Assembly: GCA_016110215.1 (NCBI GenBank)
Contig: JADWQD010000004.1
Coordinates: forward strand, 434,001-498,000
Source: Capronia americana
Lineage: Eukaryota > Ascomycota > Eurotiomycetes > Chaetothyriales > Herpotrichiellaceae
Reading direction: 5' to 3'
DNA: 64,000 bases
The notes under the pieces were generated by a model. The model saw only the letters and a program-made list of their open reading frames with translations, did not search any database and had not been told where the DNA came from. Of the stretch, positions 34,294 through 46,110 are shown piece after piece. Numbering within the stretch: the stretch's first letter is position 1; each line of letters opens with the position of its first letter. Position numbers and translations under genes: made by a program.

Positions 34294-35585
34294 TCAGGTT
34301 GAAGATCCTTCAGTTGAACCGCTGCCTGTATCTCGATCTGACTCGTCTCCCGCGGAAAGGCTTCTATCATATCTATCCTCTCTGTCTTCTAACAACTCAT
34401 TCACTGCGATTGCGATCCTCCTCCTCCGTTGGTCTATTATATCCCTAGATTCCGTGATGATAGCCTCTAAGCGGTCGGCGGGCGATTCTGACGGCGGAAG
34501 AGGATCTTGTTTATTCCCTGTGAGCGCTCTTTTCACTGCCCCAAATGTGGGACCTCCGGAACCATGTCGTATCGATTTTTCCTGCTTGGCTGTCTTACCG
34601 CTCGAGTCTGAAAGATTTGACGCAATGCTAGGCGCTCTGGCCGTCAACCTTGTATGCTCTGCAATCAGCGCGTCGAAGAGCCCTGCCTCCAGCTTCTGTG
34701 GGTAGCTTGCGCAGTCAAGATGCTGGCAGTGGGCGAATGGCTTGCCAAAATCCATGTGCGGGTCTGTGAACTTCTGGAAGCTTTCAAGGAGTGTCTCGCC
34801 CAGAGCTTTCATTTGGACATCATGGCTATACGCCAAGCCGGTCAGGATCTGGGAGAACCGACTGAAAATCACTTCCAGCAGTGCCTGTCGCTCACCTGCG
34901 TTGGAGTCAGCGGGCAGCAGCAGTAACCAGCTCACAGCAACTTACGAATGATGGCTCTGCGCAAGGGTGATATCGCCGAAGCTAGCTCGGCCCTTGAGTG
35001 CCACACCACAGCATCGACATATTCCTGCAGCTTGCTCCTCAGTCTTCCACCGAGAACAAACGCGATGATTGTGAGATATGCCACATCATTTTCGGCCGGC
35101 CGGAAATCGGCTGCAGAGACGAAGTCGTGGGCGTATTGTTCCAGGTCTACCAAGGCATTTCGACTGCAGTCATACGTCCACAATGTAATGCAGATCTGCG
35201 CGAGCCACACGAGGAATCGAGAACTCTGTCGTTGTCCGTTGCTTTGCATGTCAATCGTTCCGGTCAGGAGTCGGATGACAAAACGGAGCGACGCGGCGGT
35301 CATGCCACTTTCCGGAGGCGGGATCAGCTGAACCGCATCTTCGTCAAGGATGCGACGGTGTAGTCTTCCAGAATGTACTCCAAGCTTCCCCTGTTTTACT
35401 CTGTCCGACTGAAGCTGTTCGATAACTCTGATGCATCTTGTCACCTCCTCTGGTGCATTTCCATCAGATGCCGTCAAGTCACGCTCAAATGAATGAGTTC
35501 CTACTCCGTTCACCCATAGTTGGGTCCCGAAGGTACACAGTTGAGTTTGCTCGACATGCCACGGGAACCGATTTTGAAGGTTCAT
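34294..35585 (-). CDS. Unrecognised 413-aa protein
   Basis: I do not recognise the family. Two exons, 35585-34946 and 34895-34294, around a 50-nt intron (GTAAG..CGCAG), join as RRAIIRERQALLEV. The start MNLQNRFPWHVEQ is the first ATG in frame; the open frame extends 13 codons upstream without one. The N-terminal 200 residues contain RVIEQLQSDR, LRFVIRLLTGTID and several predicted helices with Cys/Trp. The C-terminal 150 residues are polar and charged (DPLPPSESPADR, DIIDQRRRR) and probably disordered. No signal peptide or membrane helix. It is convergent with MRM1 and divergent from the ammonium transporter. Confidence 0.65.
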
Positions 35586-36422
35586 CTTGGTTATATCCGT
35601 CGAAACTATCAAGCGAAACAACAATCTTCTATGGTGTGTTCACACACTGATATGAGATAATAGATGCAGCGCGACGGATCGATCAGTGATATTGGTGGCC
35701 TCACAGGTCTGCGCGCTGCCGTGGTGACTTATTTCCTTGGGATGACGATGGACTGATGAGGTCCCCGGACTCTGTTTTGCCAGGAATGGGCACGCTTTGT
35801 AATTGGCGGGACATGCACCAGGACAAATCCAGGGTTCGTACTGCAAGGCGTCAAGTGGTGCCTTTGGTTAACGCCTTCTTCAAGAACACGAGTGTGAAAG
35901 TTGCAAAAGGCCCCGAAAGCCGTCATCACCACGCCGACTTTGCAACAGACGGTGGCCAGAGAAGAGCCTCGGGGTAAGGTATTTTTGCAAGTGAATGTCT
36001 CAGCCGATGGGCTTTGGCGTCGCGACTGCTCGAGGCTTCAGGCTTTGACGTCGAATTGTCGGTCGTGGGAAATAGAGCATCGTTCGGGGGACGGCTCCAC
36101 CTTCTCGACATCTCCACGCGCCGAGGCACATGGGTTTGGAGGCTGAGTCGAAGAGCGCTTGCCCGTTGCCTAGTGGTCTAGCCGCCTTTTGGGAACCCTG
36201 CAAGCCATGCGGACCAAGCGAGAATGGGTCTGTCCGAATTCGGCACGCAGACCATGCAGTAGCTCGAGCCGAGCAACCCAAGGCCAGCTAAGAGACATGA
36301 TGCTGAAAGGCAGCATTCTTCCGAAGAGAACTCGCCCACGACTACTTATTTGAGTAGCTCCTCAAGAGCCCGACCTGTTCTGATCTACAGTCACTACTCT
36401 TCGCTCACACACGCATTGAAGA
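35586..36422. promoter_or_regulatory. Divergent promoter, unknown gene / ammonium transporter
   Basis: 837 bp. An AGATAA at about 35655-35660 fits the HGATAR site of fungal nitrogen GATA factors, which commonly control ammonium transporters. One such site is expected by chance, so this is weak. No gene seen. Confidence 0.35.
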
Positions 36423-38423
36423 ATGGCGACGGACGAGGTCTTCAACTTCGGGCCTGTGCCTGCCGGCCCTCAGATGAATGTGACTGCCACTTATGCAGAG
36501 TTGAAATCGAGTCCCCAGCTCTACTTCGAGGAATGTTTGCTGCGAAACATCAAGCGGTTGGTCTTTGCTTCTAACTGGTTTATAGGGCGCAGACATCGGC
36601 TGGATGATGGTCTCGTCGGCTCTGGTTTTCTTCATGATTCCAGGACTCTGTCTTCACTTCTCGGGCATCTCAAGGCCGCAATCAACGCTCACGCTGGTGC
36701 GGCTGCCGCTGGTCACGACCGCCGTTGTCGGGTGTGTTGTGAGTGCAATTGAGCAAAAGCAGACAGCAAGTAGCTGACAGTAAATCAGTGGTACACGTGG
36801 GGTTACAGCCTGGCGTTTTCCCCGGCAACATACAGCAACAACACCTTCACCGGAGTTTCATGGTACGGCGGCGATCTGAAGGCCAATGCTTATATCGACG
36901 TTACCGCTCGTCCCGTAGGCATACAGGGCCCCGACTCGAATGTCATGACCGGACCCAAGATTCCCGAAATGGTCTACGTCTTTTACCAAGGGATGTTTGC
37001 TTGTTTCACGTAGGTACCCGTCCACCCAGCTTTCTGTCCACGGCTCATAATTCTTTTGCAGCGCAAGCTTGGTCGCTGGTGGAGCTGCAGGGAAAATCCG
37101 GGTCGGCCGATTCCTTCTCTTCATCACCCTCTGGGTCACCCTTGTCTACTGCCCGGTAGCAAGGTGGACGTGGCATTCACGCGGGTGGTCAAAGTTGAGG
37201 GGTGCTATGGATTTCGCAGGTGGCACTGCCGTCCACGTCTGTTCGGGCTCCTCAGTGGCCGCTTTTGCTGTCTTCGCGCAACTTGAAGCCCGAGATTGGA
37301 CTGCGACGGTCGCTTTCGGAACTCGGACGACAAGGCTCGATGTAAAGACCTGGAAGATCTGGAAATGGGTGTCCTTCTCCGGAACCCCCCGTGGCAACGA
37401 AGTTGAACTGACAGCGAACTCTTCGGAGACACACCCAGCAGCCGTCAATGGGACAGCGCCAGCCGCGTGGCGACAAGCTCCTACGACATCTCCGGAGAGT
37501 GACGTGGAACGCGAACAAGCCCAACTGCCTTACAGTATCAATCACATGGTTCTCGGAACTGCCTTGCTCTGGATAGGATGGTTTGGCTTCAATGGAGGGT
37601 CCGCCCTCGGTGCGAATCTCCGTGCAGTGTCGGCCTGCCTGGCGACTCAGACCGCCGCTTCTGCAGGAGGTACCATCGGGTTACTTCTCCAGTGGGGCCT
37701 GAGTCGGCTGGACAGAATGGTAGTAGATCCTGCTGAGTTGTCTCACACCCCCTCCATGCAAGAGTTCTGTGACGGTGTGATTGCTGGGTTGGTGGCCATC
37801 ACTCCCGCGGCAGGATACGTGAGTATTGACTGAAGGCTTGCGCTGCCTCTTCTTTTCGGCTCAGCCTCGGCTGACAAACAACAGGTTCCCGTGAAGTATG
37901 CTTCCGTATTCGGCGTTGTCGGTGCCGTCGTGTGCAAGATCCTGAGAATGACCTTCAACACTTACCTGCTGCGCGAGGATAGGCTGTCCGTGTTCGCTGT
38001 GCACGCCGGTGGCGGAGCTACGGGAATGTTACTCACCGCCTTCTTTGCTGAGTATGTCCTTGTGGAGTCAGGCCTGGAGCCAGATGAGTTGCTGACAAGG
38101 GGAATTCCAGCAACGCAACTACCGGTCTCGATGGTTACAGTCGATTAGTGGACAGGACAATGGGTGCTCGCTTTCGGTAAGGCCATCCGCCGTGCTCAGA
38201 CAAGTTTATTCTGACCCTTCACAGCGATCAGGCGCTGGACATCACCGCTTGCCTCTGTTACGCATTCACCATGACATTCGCGATTTTAGTCTTGATGAGG
38301 ATTGTGGAGCTCTGTTGCCACATCAAAACCTCTCGTTACACCGGGGACGGGTCTGACCCTTACCCGGATAGCTATGAGGCACTGCCTCAGTTCCGACGCA
38401 GAAATGCGCACAAGGAAGTCTAG
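36423..38423 (+). CDS. Ammonium transporter (AMT/MEP family)
   Basis: Plasma-membrane ammonium channel/transporter. Seven exons: 36423-36534, 36593-36738, 36789-37009, 37062-37818, 37885-38051, 38111-38176 and 38225-38423, giving 555 aa. Family marks are WMMVSSALVFFMIPG, FLLFITLWVTLVYCPVARW, MDFAGGTAVHVCSG, WFGFNGGSALGANLRA, DGVIAGLVAITPAAGYV and VHAGGGATGML. Near 38146 the frame appears to stop, but splicing out 38052-38110 (GTATGT..CCAG) restores FFADNATTGLDG and the last helix. The first intron has a weak GTTTGC donor; an alternative joint is possible. The insert between helices 6 and 7 (about residues 225-265) is Thr/Pro-rich and unusually long. The tail ends RRNAHKEV. Confidence 0.9.
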
Positions 38424-39384
38424 ATGGCAGTACAGCGCCATCACAGCCTGGCTCAAATATGCACAGACTGGTGGACTGAGACATTGTTGCCTTATCAAAT
38501 AGCGGCATGACAGGGGTGTCGGGGATCATAATTCTGTTTTGGACCAAAGGCGCCTGGCGTAACCGGTGAGGAGTTCCTCCTCGTATTTCCGCAGCCTCAA
38601 GGTGCAACTGGAGGGTGCAACTGCAGAACAGAGAGTACGGAATGACATGGAGGAATAAAGGGGGGCCATTCGCAAGGATGGGGGGTTAGTCCGCTAGCCT
38701 GCTTTGGACTAGAATGTGATGGGGGGGGTGTGATAAACAAGGCTTGATCGTGTTTCGCCTGATGCAGGAATCTGGATGGCATTTTTACGCGAGAGCCCCT
38801 CGTCCTCCTGTTGCAGCAGCGCAAGGCAGAGAAGTTTTCTTGCCAAAGTGCCAAAGGTTCGGCTGGCCGCAGGCACATGTGCAAGGGGGTTGGATCTGTC
38901 AGAGTGATGCACGAAGACGAAAGTTCCTCTCCATCAAGCATGGGAAGACCGACGCGAAAGGCGGAAACTATCAGCTTGGCTTCAGCCAGCCACGACCAGC
39001 CCCATTGAAACAATCAAGAATCATCGCCAAGGCGACGTGTCTGCCTTTCTGGCAGAGCCGCCCGTCCTGCAGCCCTGTTGCTGGTTCGCGGCCTTGTTTT
39101 CGATCGCCAGCGAGGTTCGCAAACGTTATCGCTTGGCGGAGGCGCATTTACCATGAATCAGTGTGCCATGCATACAGCGCGAAGTAGCCGCATCAAAGCG
39201 GCCGATGGACACGGACAGTGCGCAGAGTTCACAGGCGTGTACATCACGATCTTCTTCCTGCCACTCCCCAACCCAGGAGAGCATTCAAATTCTATGCTGA
39301 GCACCGTATGGTAAAGACACGGCCATTATCAGTAATCGCTGTCTGCAAGCCGAGTCGGGAGGCAGTTCATCTCCATGCTGATGA
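38424..39384. other. Intergenic, upstream of the patatin fusion gene
   Basis: 960 bp. Several overlapping frames on both strands (for example 38744-39187, +) lack motifs. Nothing else recognised. Confidence 0.45.
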
Positions 39385-42300
39385 ATGACCGTCATGGTAA
39401 GACCCTTCACTAACTGATCGTGCCTCTTGCTCGGACAAGGCTGAGATGCTCAGGACGAATCGTCGGCGTGCAAATGTCGCTGTGGCCGAAGCATTTCTTG
39501 GAGATGGGCCGCTCGGTGCTCGAAGAGCAAGCACTGCCGGGACTATTACTCCATCTACTGCCACGCTGAAGCCTGCAACACCAAGGACTGCCAATGGCAT
39601 GGGACTTGCTGGAATGACCATCTCCCACGAAGCCAGAGCGACGCATCGTCCCACGTTGCGCTGGGCATGTCGACGCAGCATTTTTTCGTTCAAGATGTAA
39701 TACGTTCCGAAGACGAACCACGACGACTGCAAAGACTGCACGAGGAGAACGCCAGGACGCGATGGTTCAACATCCGCCACCGCAATTCCCAGCCTATCCT
39801 CTATGTCTATGACCGTTTTGGCCCGTTATGTGATTCCACTGCTGGCGACGGCGCCGATGTGGCTAGCACCTTCCCGACAATCGTATCCTTTATTGGCAAA
39901 TCGGGCGTGGGAAAGAGCACATTGGTCAGGGCGATGCTGCTGTTGGGGAGTCTAAACGGGCAGCTGGTACAAGCCGACGACATCTCGGTTCTTGCCTCAA
40001 ATCAGAGTCGCATGACGGCTTTCAGGAACGTCAGCTCGTCCCAAGGTCCGTTGCCTGTTACGAGATCGGGACACGTTGATCATCTCGCAGATCCGACCAC
40101 GTTCGGCGTCCATCTCTACAGGGACGAGAAAGCCTCGCGTGGGCCTCTGTCCAGCCAAGCCGGCTATACCCTCTTCGCCGACTGTGAAGGATTCTTTACT
40201 GGCGCTACTCAGACGAATGCCGAACGCCTCACCAGTGGCCGAGGCTCGGCGCCTCTCGGAGACGATGCTCTGGAGGCCAATCTCCTCTACAAAGCACCCG
40301 TGACAGCAAGCATTTCCACTCAGGATGGACAGGGACAAGCAGAGTTATACTATGCTCGATTCCTATACTCGATCAGTGATGTTGTTGTCTTCGTCACCAA
40401 CGAGGACCAGAACATCACGAGCCTGCTTGTGAGTGCGCTCGAGTGGGCGGCAACGGCAGTGTTACATTCTGTCAACTACCCTTCACGGAAGACCCTTATC
40501 ATCGTCCGCAACGGAGCCATTGGGCAGCGTCAGCAGATCATCGATGCCGAGTCACTGGAACGACTGTATCTGGACCAACAGACAGTTATCCTATGGAAGA
40601 AACCGGGCATACTACAGACCTTCGTCAACGATTACAACAGCCGGCAGGAACAGTATAGCAAGCACATCTATGACAACCGAGATCTGTACGATGTTTTATT
40701 CGATAAAACGCTCTGCTTTTGCATCCCTCGCGTCGATGACATTGAGGAGTACCGCGACGAGACGACGTTCGCCCAGTATCTGGGATTGCGAACACTGATT
40801 GACGAGGCGTCTAGCCGATCCATCAGCATGCGTTCGCAGGTGTGGATGAAATACGAGGTCGCCTCCTTCTCACACATGCTCTTCGCGGCCTTTGAGCATT
40901 TCCGAACCAGCGACAAACCTTTCAACTTCAACCAAGTGGTCCGGATAAGCAAACCCAATCCCCAGACATTCCTGAACCACATTGCCAACTTTCTCCGGCT
41001 TGCCTTGAATGCACCATATTCGCGGAGATTCAAAGGGATGGTACCCGATATCATCGCCCTGGATCTTGTTGTTTGGAGTATGAGAACTCTCCACCAAGGT
41101 AAGAGACCCTTCCGTGCACCGTTCGTTCATTGTCTGACCTCTGCCTCCAGTGATGGATCCGGAACACATTTTCGATTCCGTCTCAGCAGAGGATGAGAAC
41201 GACGTTTCGTTGGCGGAGCAATGTCATTCCGCCATCAAGGAGTACGAAGCTAAGTACCAGCAATGCGGCTATGAGTTCGCCACCGGTGACCTCTGCATCA
41301 ATGGCCCTGCGATAGCTCATCAGGAACTGCATCTCTCGGCTTCCAACAAGCAAGCCTACGGACCGCTGCAACGTAGACACGTACTAGACCCGAACCTGGT
41401 GGGTCTGATCCGTGGCAAGTTCATGGAGCACTACAACACTGTTGTGACCGAAGACCGGACTGGACGACGTTCCATGAGGAAGCCTCTCCCCGATAAAATC
41501 AAACGAGTTCGGGAAGCAGTCATGCAGAAGTACGGGCAACAATGGTCTTCCATGACAAGCAACACCACTTGCTTGGCGTGCTTGCAAGCAGTGCCAGAAA
41601 ATGTCCTGCATTGCGGGCATGGATACTGCGTTCGATGCGTGCGCGAGTTGGGAAAACCGGCGGAGCCCTTCGAGTCTGCTTGGACATTCGAGGTCTGCTC
41701 ACTATGCGGCATACGGATGGGAGACAACTACTCGCACTTGATCAGAGAGCCGCCATGCTGCGCCGGTGTCCGAGTCCTGACTCTTGATGGAGGCGGGATC
41801 CGCGGCATCATCGAGCTTGCTCTGATCCGAGAGATCGAGAACAAACTCGGCCTGGGAATCCCCTTTCGCGATTATTTCGATCTCGTGGTTGGAACAAGCA
41901 CCGGTAAGTAGTGAAGCCATGTGAAACCCATGTTTGGTGTGCCGTCGCCGTCTAACATTGAGCACAGGAGGAATTATCGGGCTAGCCATCTCCATGGGAG
42001 ACAGAGATGCCAACACCGAAACCGGATTGCTCACCGACGCTTTCAAGTCCTTTGGCTCTGCCACATTTGTCCGTCCTCGAGCTGGCAAACTCCTGACCAA
42101 GCTCGGACTCGGCCACTTCGTGACAAGTGTGGTCATGTCGTTTGGCCTATATCAAGCTCTGTTCGATTCGGCCCCTCTTCAGACGGGACTCAAGGATTTC
42201 TTCGGCGCGCACACCAGCCTTTTCAGTTCCGCGCGAACTCGGCATCACCAATGCTCGACGCGAGTTGCGGTGGTGACCACGAGCGAGTTCGGCAAAAGGC

Positions 42301-43352
42301 CCCATCTGATCACCAGTTACAACAGAGCTACGCTGGGGTTGAGTGACGACTTTGATCGTGAAGACGACGAAGGGAAGGGTATGAAGATCTGGGAGGCTGG
42401 ACTCGCGACGTCAGCCGCCCCCTTCTACCTGCCACCGTTTAAAAAGACGGAAACAGGCAACGTGTACTTTGACGGGGCACTGCACATGAATTGCCCGGCC
42501 CCCGGCGCCGTCGAGGAGATCAAAAAGATCTGGCCGGAGAACACACCGTCGCTCGACGTCCTGGTCTCGCTGGGAACGGGGATCCAGGAGTCCGAGATCA
42601 AAATCCCAAAGGCGATTCGCATCGGAGGGTTCGCCGAGATTTGCAGGACGTTCCACCGACAGCTGGACTCGGAGCACCAGTGGGAAAACTTCCGGTCGAG
42701 CGGCGCCACCGACGGCATCCGCGATCGCTTCCACCGCCTCAACCCGCCCATCGCCGAGGACCTCCAAAAGGTCACGCTCTGGCAATGGGACAAGATGAAC
42801 AAGCTGGAAGCGATGGTGCAGCAACAGATGAAAGAACCGGAATGGAGGGCTCGGATCGGGGACGTTGCGAACGCTCTGCTGGCCAGTCTGTTCTACTTCG
42901 AGCCGGACGCCGACACCACCCCGTTGACCAGTCCCATGACCCCCACGTCACCCACACCAACAAGCAGCCAGCAGCACAGCATCGTGGCGGCCACGGAGAT
43001 CCAAGGCACGATCCGGACGCGGCTCCGCCACGGCAGCGTCGAGATGACCCGCCTCCTCCATCGAGTCACGGGGCTGTTTTGGACAAAACTCTCCGCCTCG
43101 TCGCGAGGCGTCTCGATTTCCCCGTCCGTGCAACACGAGCCCTGGACCGAGATCCCCGCGTTCGCGACCGTCAAGGAGCAGGTCCAACAATCACGCTGCG
43201 TGTTTCGCGTCCCCGTCCACTTCGCCGAGCCTTCGGAGAGCAAGTCCCTGCTCGTGGCCGTGCGGTTCAGAGACTCGGCGGCGCCTGTGCCGATTAGCGG
43301 CTTTCCCGTCTCGGTGCAGGACTTATATGCGAAGACTAGGGCGTGGGATTGA
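39385..43352 (+). CDS. GBP-like GTPase - RING-like - patatin phospholipase fusion
   Basis: Four exons, 39385-39396, 39454-41098, 41151-41903 and 41968-43352, join to 1264 aa. Order: a Cys-rich module (about 10-60: CKCRCGRS, RCSKSKHC, CHAEACNTKDC, HGTC); a P-loop GTPase-like domain with GKSGVGKST (about 152-160), a DCEG switch resembling the DTEG of guanylate-binding proteins/atlastins (about 247), and VVVFVTNEDQN; a RING-like finger (CLACLQAV, CGHGYCVRC, CSLC, about 693-745); and a patatin domain with oxyanion loop DGGGIRG (about 765), nucleophile motif GTSTG (about 805) and DGA (about 973). Ser and Asp of the dyad are present. The tail contains another conserved stretch. Probably a lipid acyl hydrolase controlled by a GTP switch. 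Confidence 0.85.
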
Positions 43353-44324
43353 CACCGCCGAGATATGGAGGGCTATTGTCTAGTGCAAGTACCGAGTAGG
43401 CCAGGGCGGCCCGTTCAACTATGACTTCTATGACTTGTCATTGCCATGCAGTTCGGGCTGTGATCGTGAATCAACGACTTGCCATTGCCAATGCATCATG
43501 AACTGCTATGAGATAAGTTGAAGGTATGAAGCTATTCCATACTTCCTGGAAGCCAAGGAACGTGAACATGAACGTGAACATGAACGTGAACATGAACGTG
43601 AACATGAACGTGAACATGAACGAGAATGTGGATGGGAATGGGTTCCGAATGGGCTGCTGGAATACTTTCTCATACTCTGTATAGACTCGGTCAAGGAGAT
43701 GTGCCACATACTCCGACTCCGTAAGGAGTACTGCTCTGTTCCATTGTTCGTCTTCTCTGCTCTCAAAGCCTGTCTCTCTCCCTCTGTCTGTACATGTCGT
43801 ATACGGAGTACTCTCTTCCGAGTAAGCGGGTTGTCCATTCTATGCTTTCCAACTAGCGCAGAGTACGCTCCTCTCGTGTCGACTCATTTCGTCTGATCAC
43901 ATCTCATCTCATCGCAGCCCATATCAGCCCAACTCAGCTCATGTTTTCCTTCCCTTGGATACGTTATCACTATCGCAATCTCGGTATGAAATGTTTCGGA
44001 TCCCTATCACCTGGTGTCCATCCAATTCATGTGAATGGTCTGGATTTTTGAGTTTCCCACCGCCGTGAAATGCAAGAGCTGTCGCTGAGTCGTATCGAGA
44101 TCTATATCCAAGAACGCCGCCCGCCGTGCATTTGCTTGTATGTCCAACCGTGAATCCGCCCGTTTGCATCAATATCGATTTCTCATTCTTTCCGGTTCAC
44201 CGTGAAACAAACCATATTAACATCGCTTCATCCGCTTCGTTCTTTGTTTTTTGTACATGATTTCTTAGTCCTGCTTCGAGGTCAGTGTCGGTGTCCAGAA
44301 TGCTGAGGGGTTCAGGTGGGAGAA
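43353..44324. other. Intergenic, patatin fusion to Fig1
   Basis: 970 bp between convergent genes. It holds the 12-bp tandem repeat listed next. An 8-bp inverted pair, ACTCCGTA at about 43716 and TACGGAGT at about 43802, is also present. The frames over the repeat give Phe-Met-Phe-Thr runs and are artefacts. Confidence 0.5.
43561..43620. repeat. Tandem 12-bp repeat, five perfect copies
   Basis: The unit CGTGAACATGAA occurs five times in a row without mismatch, a minisatellite. Confidence 0.95.
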
Positions 44325-45189
44325 TCATACCTCATCAGTTAACCGGTCCAATAATTGAATACTCAATATCATGACCAACAACCCCAAGGTCACGACAACG
44401 AGCAGTCCAAAGCCGAACCACCCGAGCACCATGGCCGCCGTGCCAACACCGGATTTGACACTTCCATTCCCTAGGTCTTGTGCAACCGTACTCGCCGCCA
44501 CGGCCGCAGTGTGCTGCCACATGACGCTGACCAGCACAAACACCGAAGAAATGAATATCGTCGCCAACGCCACCTGGGAGACAGCTCTTGAGGGGAATGG
44601 TCGGACTTCATGTTCAGAGCCATCGGGGCCGGTACTGGTATGCCAGCCTGGAAACGTCGCGAGGAGCACAAACGTCAAGAACGCCAGTACCACGGCGATG
44701 ATGAGCAGGTAGGGAAACACAATCGCGTTCTTGAAGGTGCTGGCCACCCATATCAGATTGAGCGGGTCTTGGTCCACAGACACCAAATCCGCCAGTGCAG
44801 TGGAGTTTTGATTGCACATCCAGGCGCCCCGGTCGACGCGGATGCAGATGCCGAAGTAGCCAACGCGGACATTAAGGTCTGCGCCGGCGACGATGTTTGC
44901 AATTGCGGTGGTGACAGAAGGGTCGACTTGCACGGTGGAGAAGACGGGCGGATATTGTTGGTAGTAGAGGGAGATTAGGTAGATGTCGGGGATGAGAGGG
45001 GAGGTGGAGGAGCAGCCTGCAAGTAGGAGTGCTAGATACAGTCAGTCAGTATTGGAGGTCGTAGGTGGGAGGTATGATGCTGGACTCACATAATAAGATG
45101 ATAGCAATGGCGATGAATATCATGAGGACATGGTGGTATCCTATGAAGGGGACAAATCTCCTCCATCCTGTCTTGAAGCGGAGCGCCAT
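44325..45189 (-). CDS. Fig1-domain plasma-membrane protein
   Basis: Fig1 family: four-helix membrane proteins needed for calcium influx and membrane fusion during mating and polar growth. Two exons, 45189-45090 and 45016-44325, around a 73-nt intron (GTGAGT..TGCAG), give 263 aa. The first helix is VLMIFIAIAIILLC (about 20-34). The extracellular loop has the family Cys pattern in GYFGICIRVDRGAWMC. Then follow DPLNLIWVASTFKNAIVFP, the second helix, LLATFPGWH, PFPS, and two more helices at the end. The frame could extend past the stop if GTATGA at the end is a donor (ending DEHSGH), but the stop GAG-GTA-TGA is simpler. Confidence 0.85.
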
Positions 45190-46110
45190 TGTGTGGGTGT
45201 CTTGTCGAGGTCAACGGCCTCTAGGCGTATTCGAGTGGTGTTCTTGCCGTCCGTGAGGACGGATTTCCGTGTTGAAGCTCAGCACGAGTACAAGCTTTGG
45301 CACTTGGCCCGGTTCAAGACGTGGTCAATGCAACTCGGGGTAATGGTCAGGGCGTAGAATAGTTGGAGGGTGCGGTATCGACAATGTCGGTCCCACGGAC
45401 TCGTAGTATTTCGCAGTTGTCAAGAGCCCTGGGGAAATAGAATAGTTAGCTGCCTGGGTCTTTCTTCCGATAGACAGATGGGCAGATTGTATGTAAAGAG
45501 AGGAGAGAGGAGAGGGAGAGAGGCGTAGCTTGATTTAGTCCTTGAGATATTTCGAGACTGGCGGTGACGCTGTTATGATTGGCTTTCACGGGTTGCCATG
45601 CTGGAATCCATGAGGCTGGGCTGATGTGTGAGTGAATTGTTTTAGAAATTAAAGTGGTGGCAGGAAAACTGCGGTGTTGCTCGGCAAGGCTGGGCGAGGA
45701 AGGCTGCATGAAGCCCCAATCAGGTTAGATCCAAACAATGACGTAGGCCCTTACCGCTGTCAATCGCCCCCTCACGTGCCAAGTGTCAAGCTGTCAAAGA
45801 CACTTATTCTCCTTCCCGACCCGAACTCGTGGTTGACTTTGGTTATTCACGTTGTACAAGTTAGTCTCGTGCACGGATGATTGTCCAACAGCTGTTATTA
45901 TCGGTCTTATATTGACCTTCAACCATCATGAGGCGCGACGTTCGAATACTCGTAGCCAATGGTCATCAATAATATGTCTCGTCAGCTCTGCCCAATGCCT
46001 CGGGCGAGTCTCTAGGCAACCAATCCAACCCTCCCACATCGCAACACAATGCTCCGCTAAAGAGCAGTCAAACACCACACAGACGCCGCCAAGTCGAGAA
46101 ACCCAATCAA
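45190..46110. other. Intergenic, Fig1 promoter and EXO1 3' flank
   Basis: 920 bp with a purine-rich (GAGAGAGGAGAG) stretch at about 45495-45525. No gene recognised. Confidence 0.5.

Noticed and set aside
38100..38148. Premature stop making the ammonium transporter a pseudogene
   Set aside because: A consensus intron (38052-38110) removes it and restores the conserved C-terminal part and overall frame.
42491..43297. 268-aa plus-strand frame in the patatin gene
   Set aside because: Same strand but other frame, Arg/Pro/Gly-rich; the patatin frame is clearly the coding one.
43471..43838. Phe-Met-Phe-Thr repeat protein
   Set aside because: Produced by translating the 12-bp minisatellite; no gene context.
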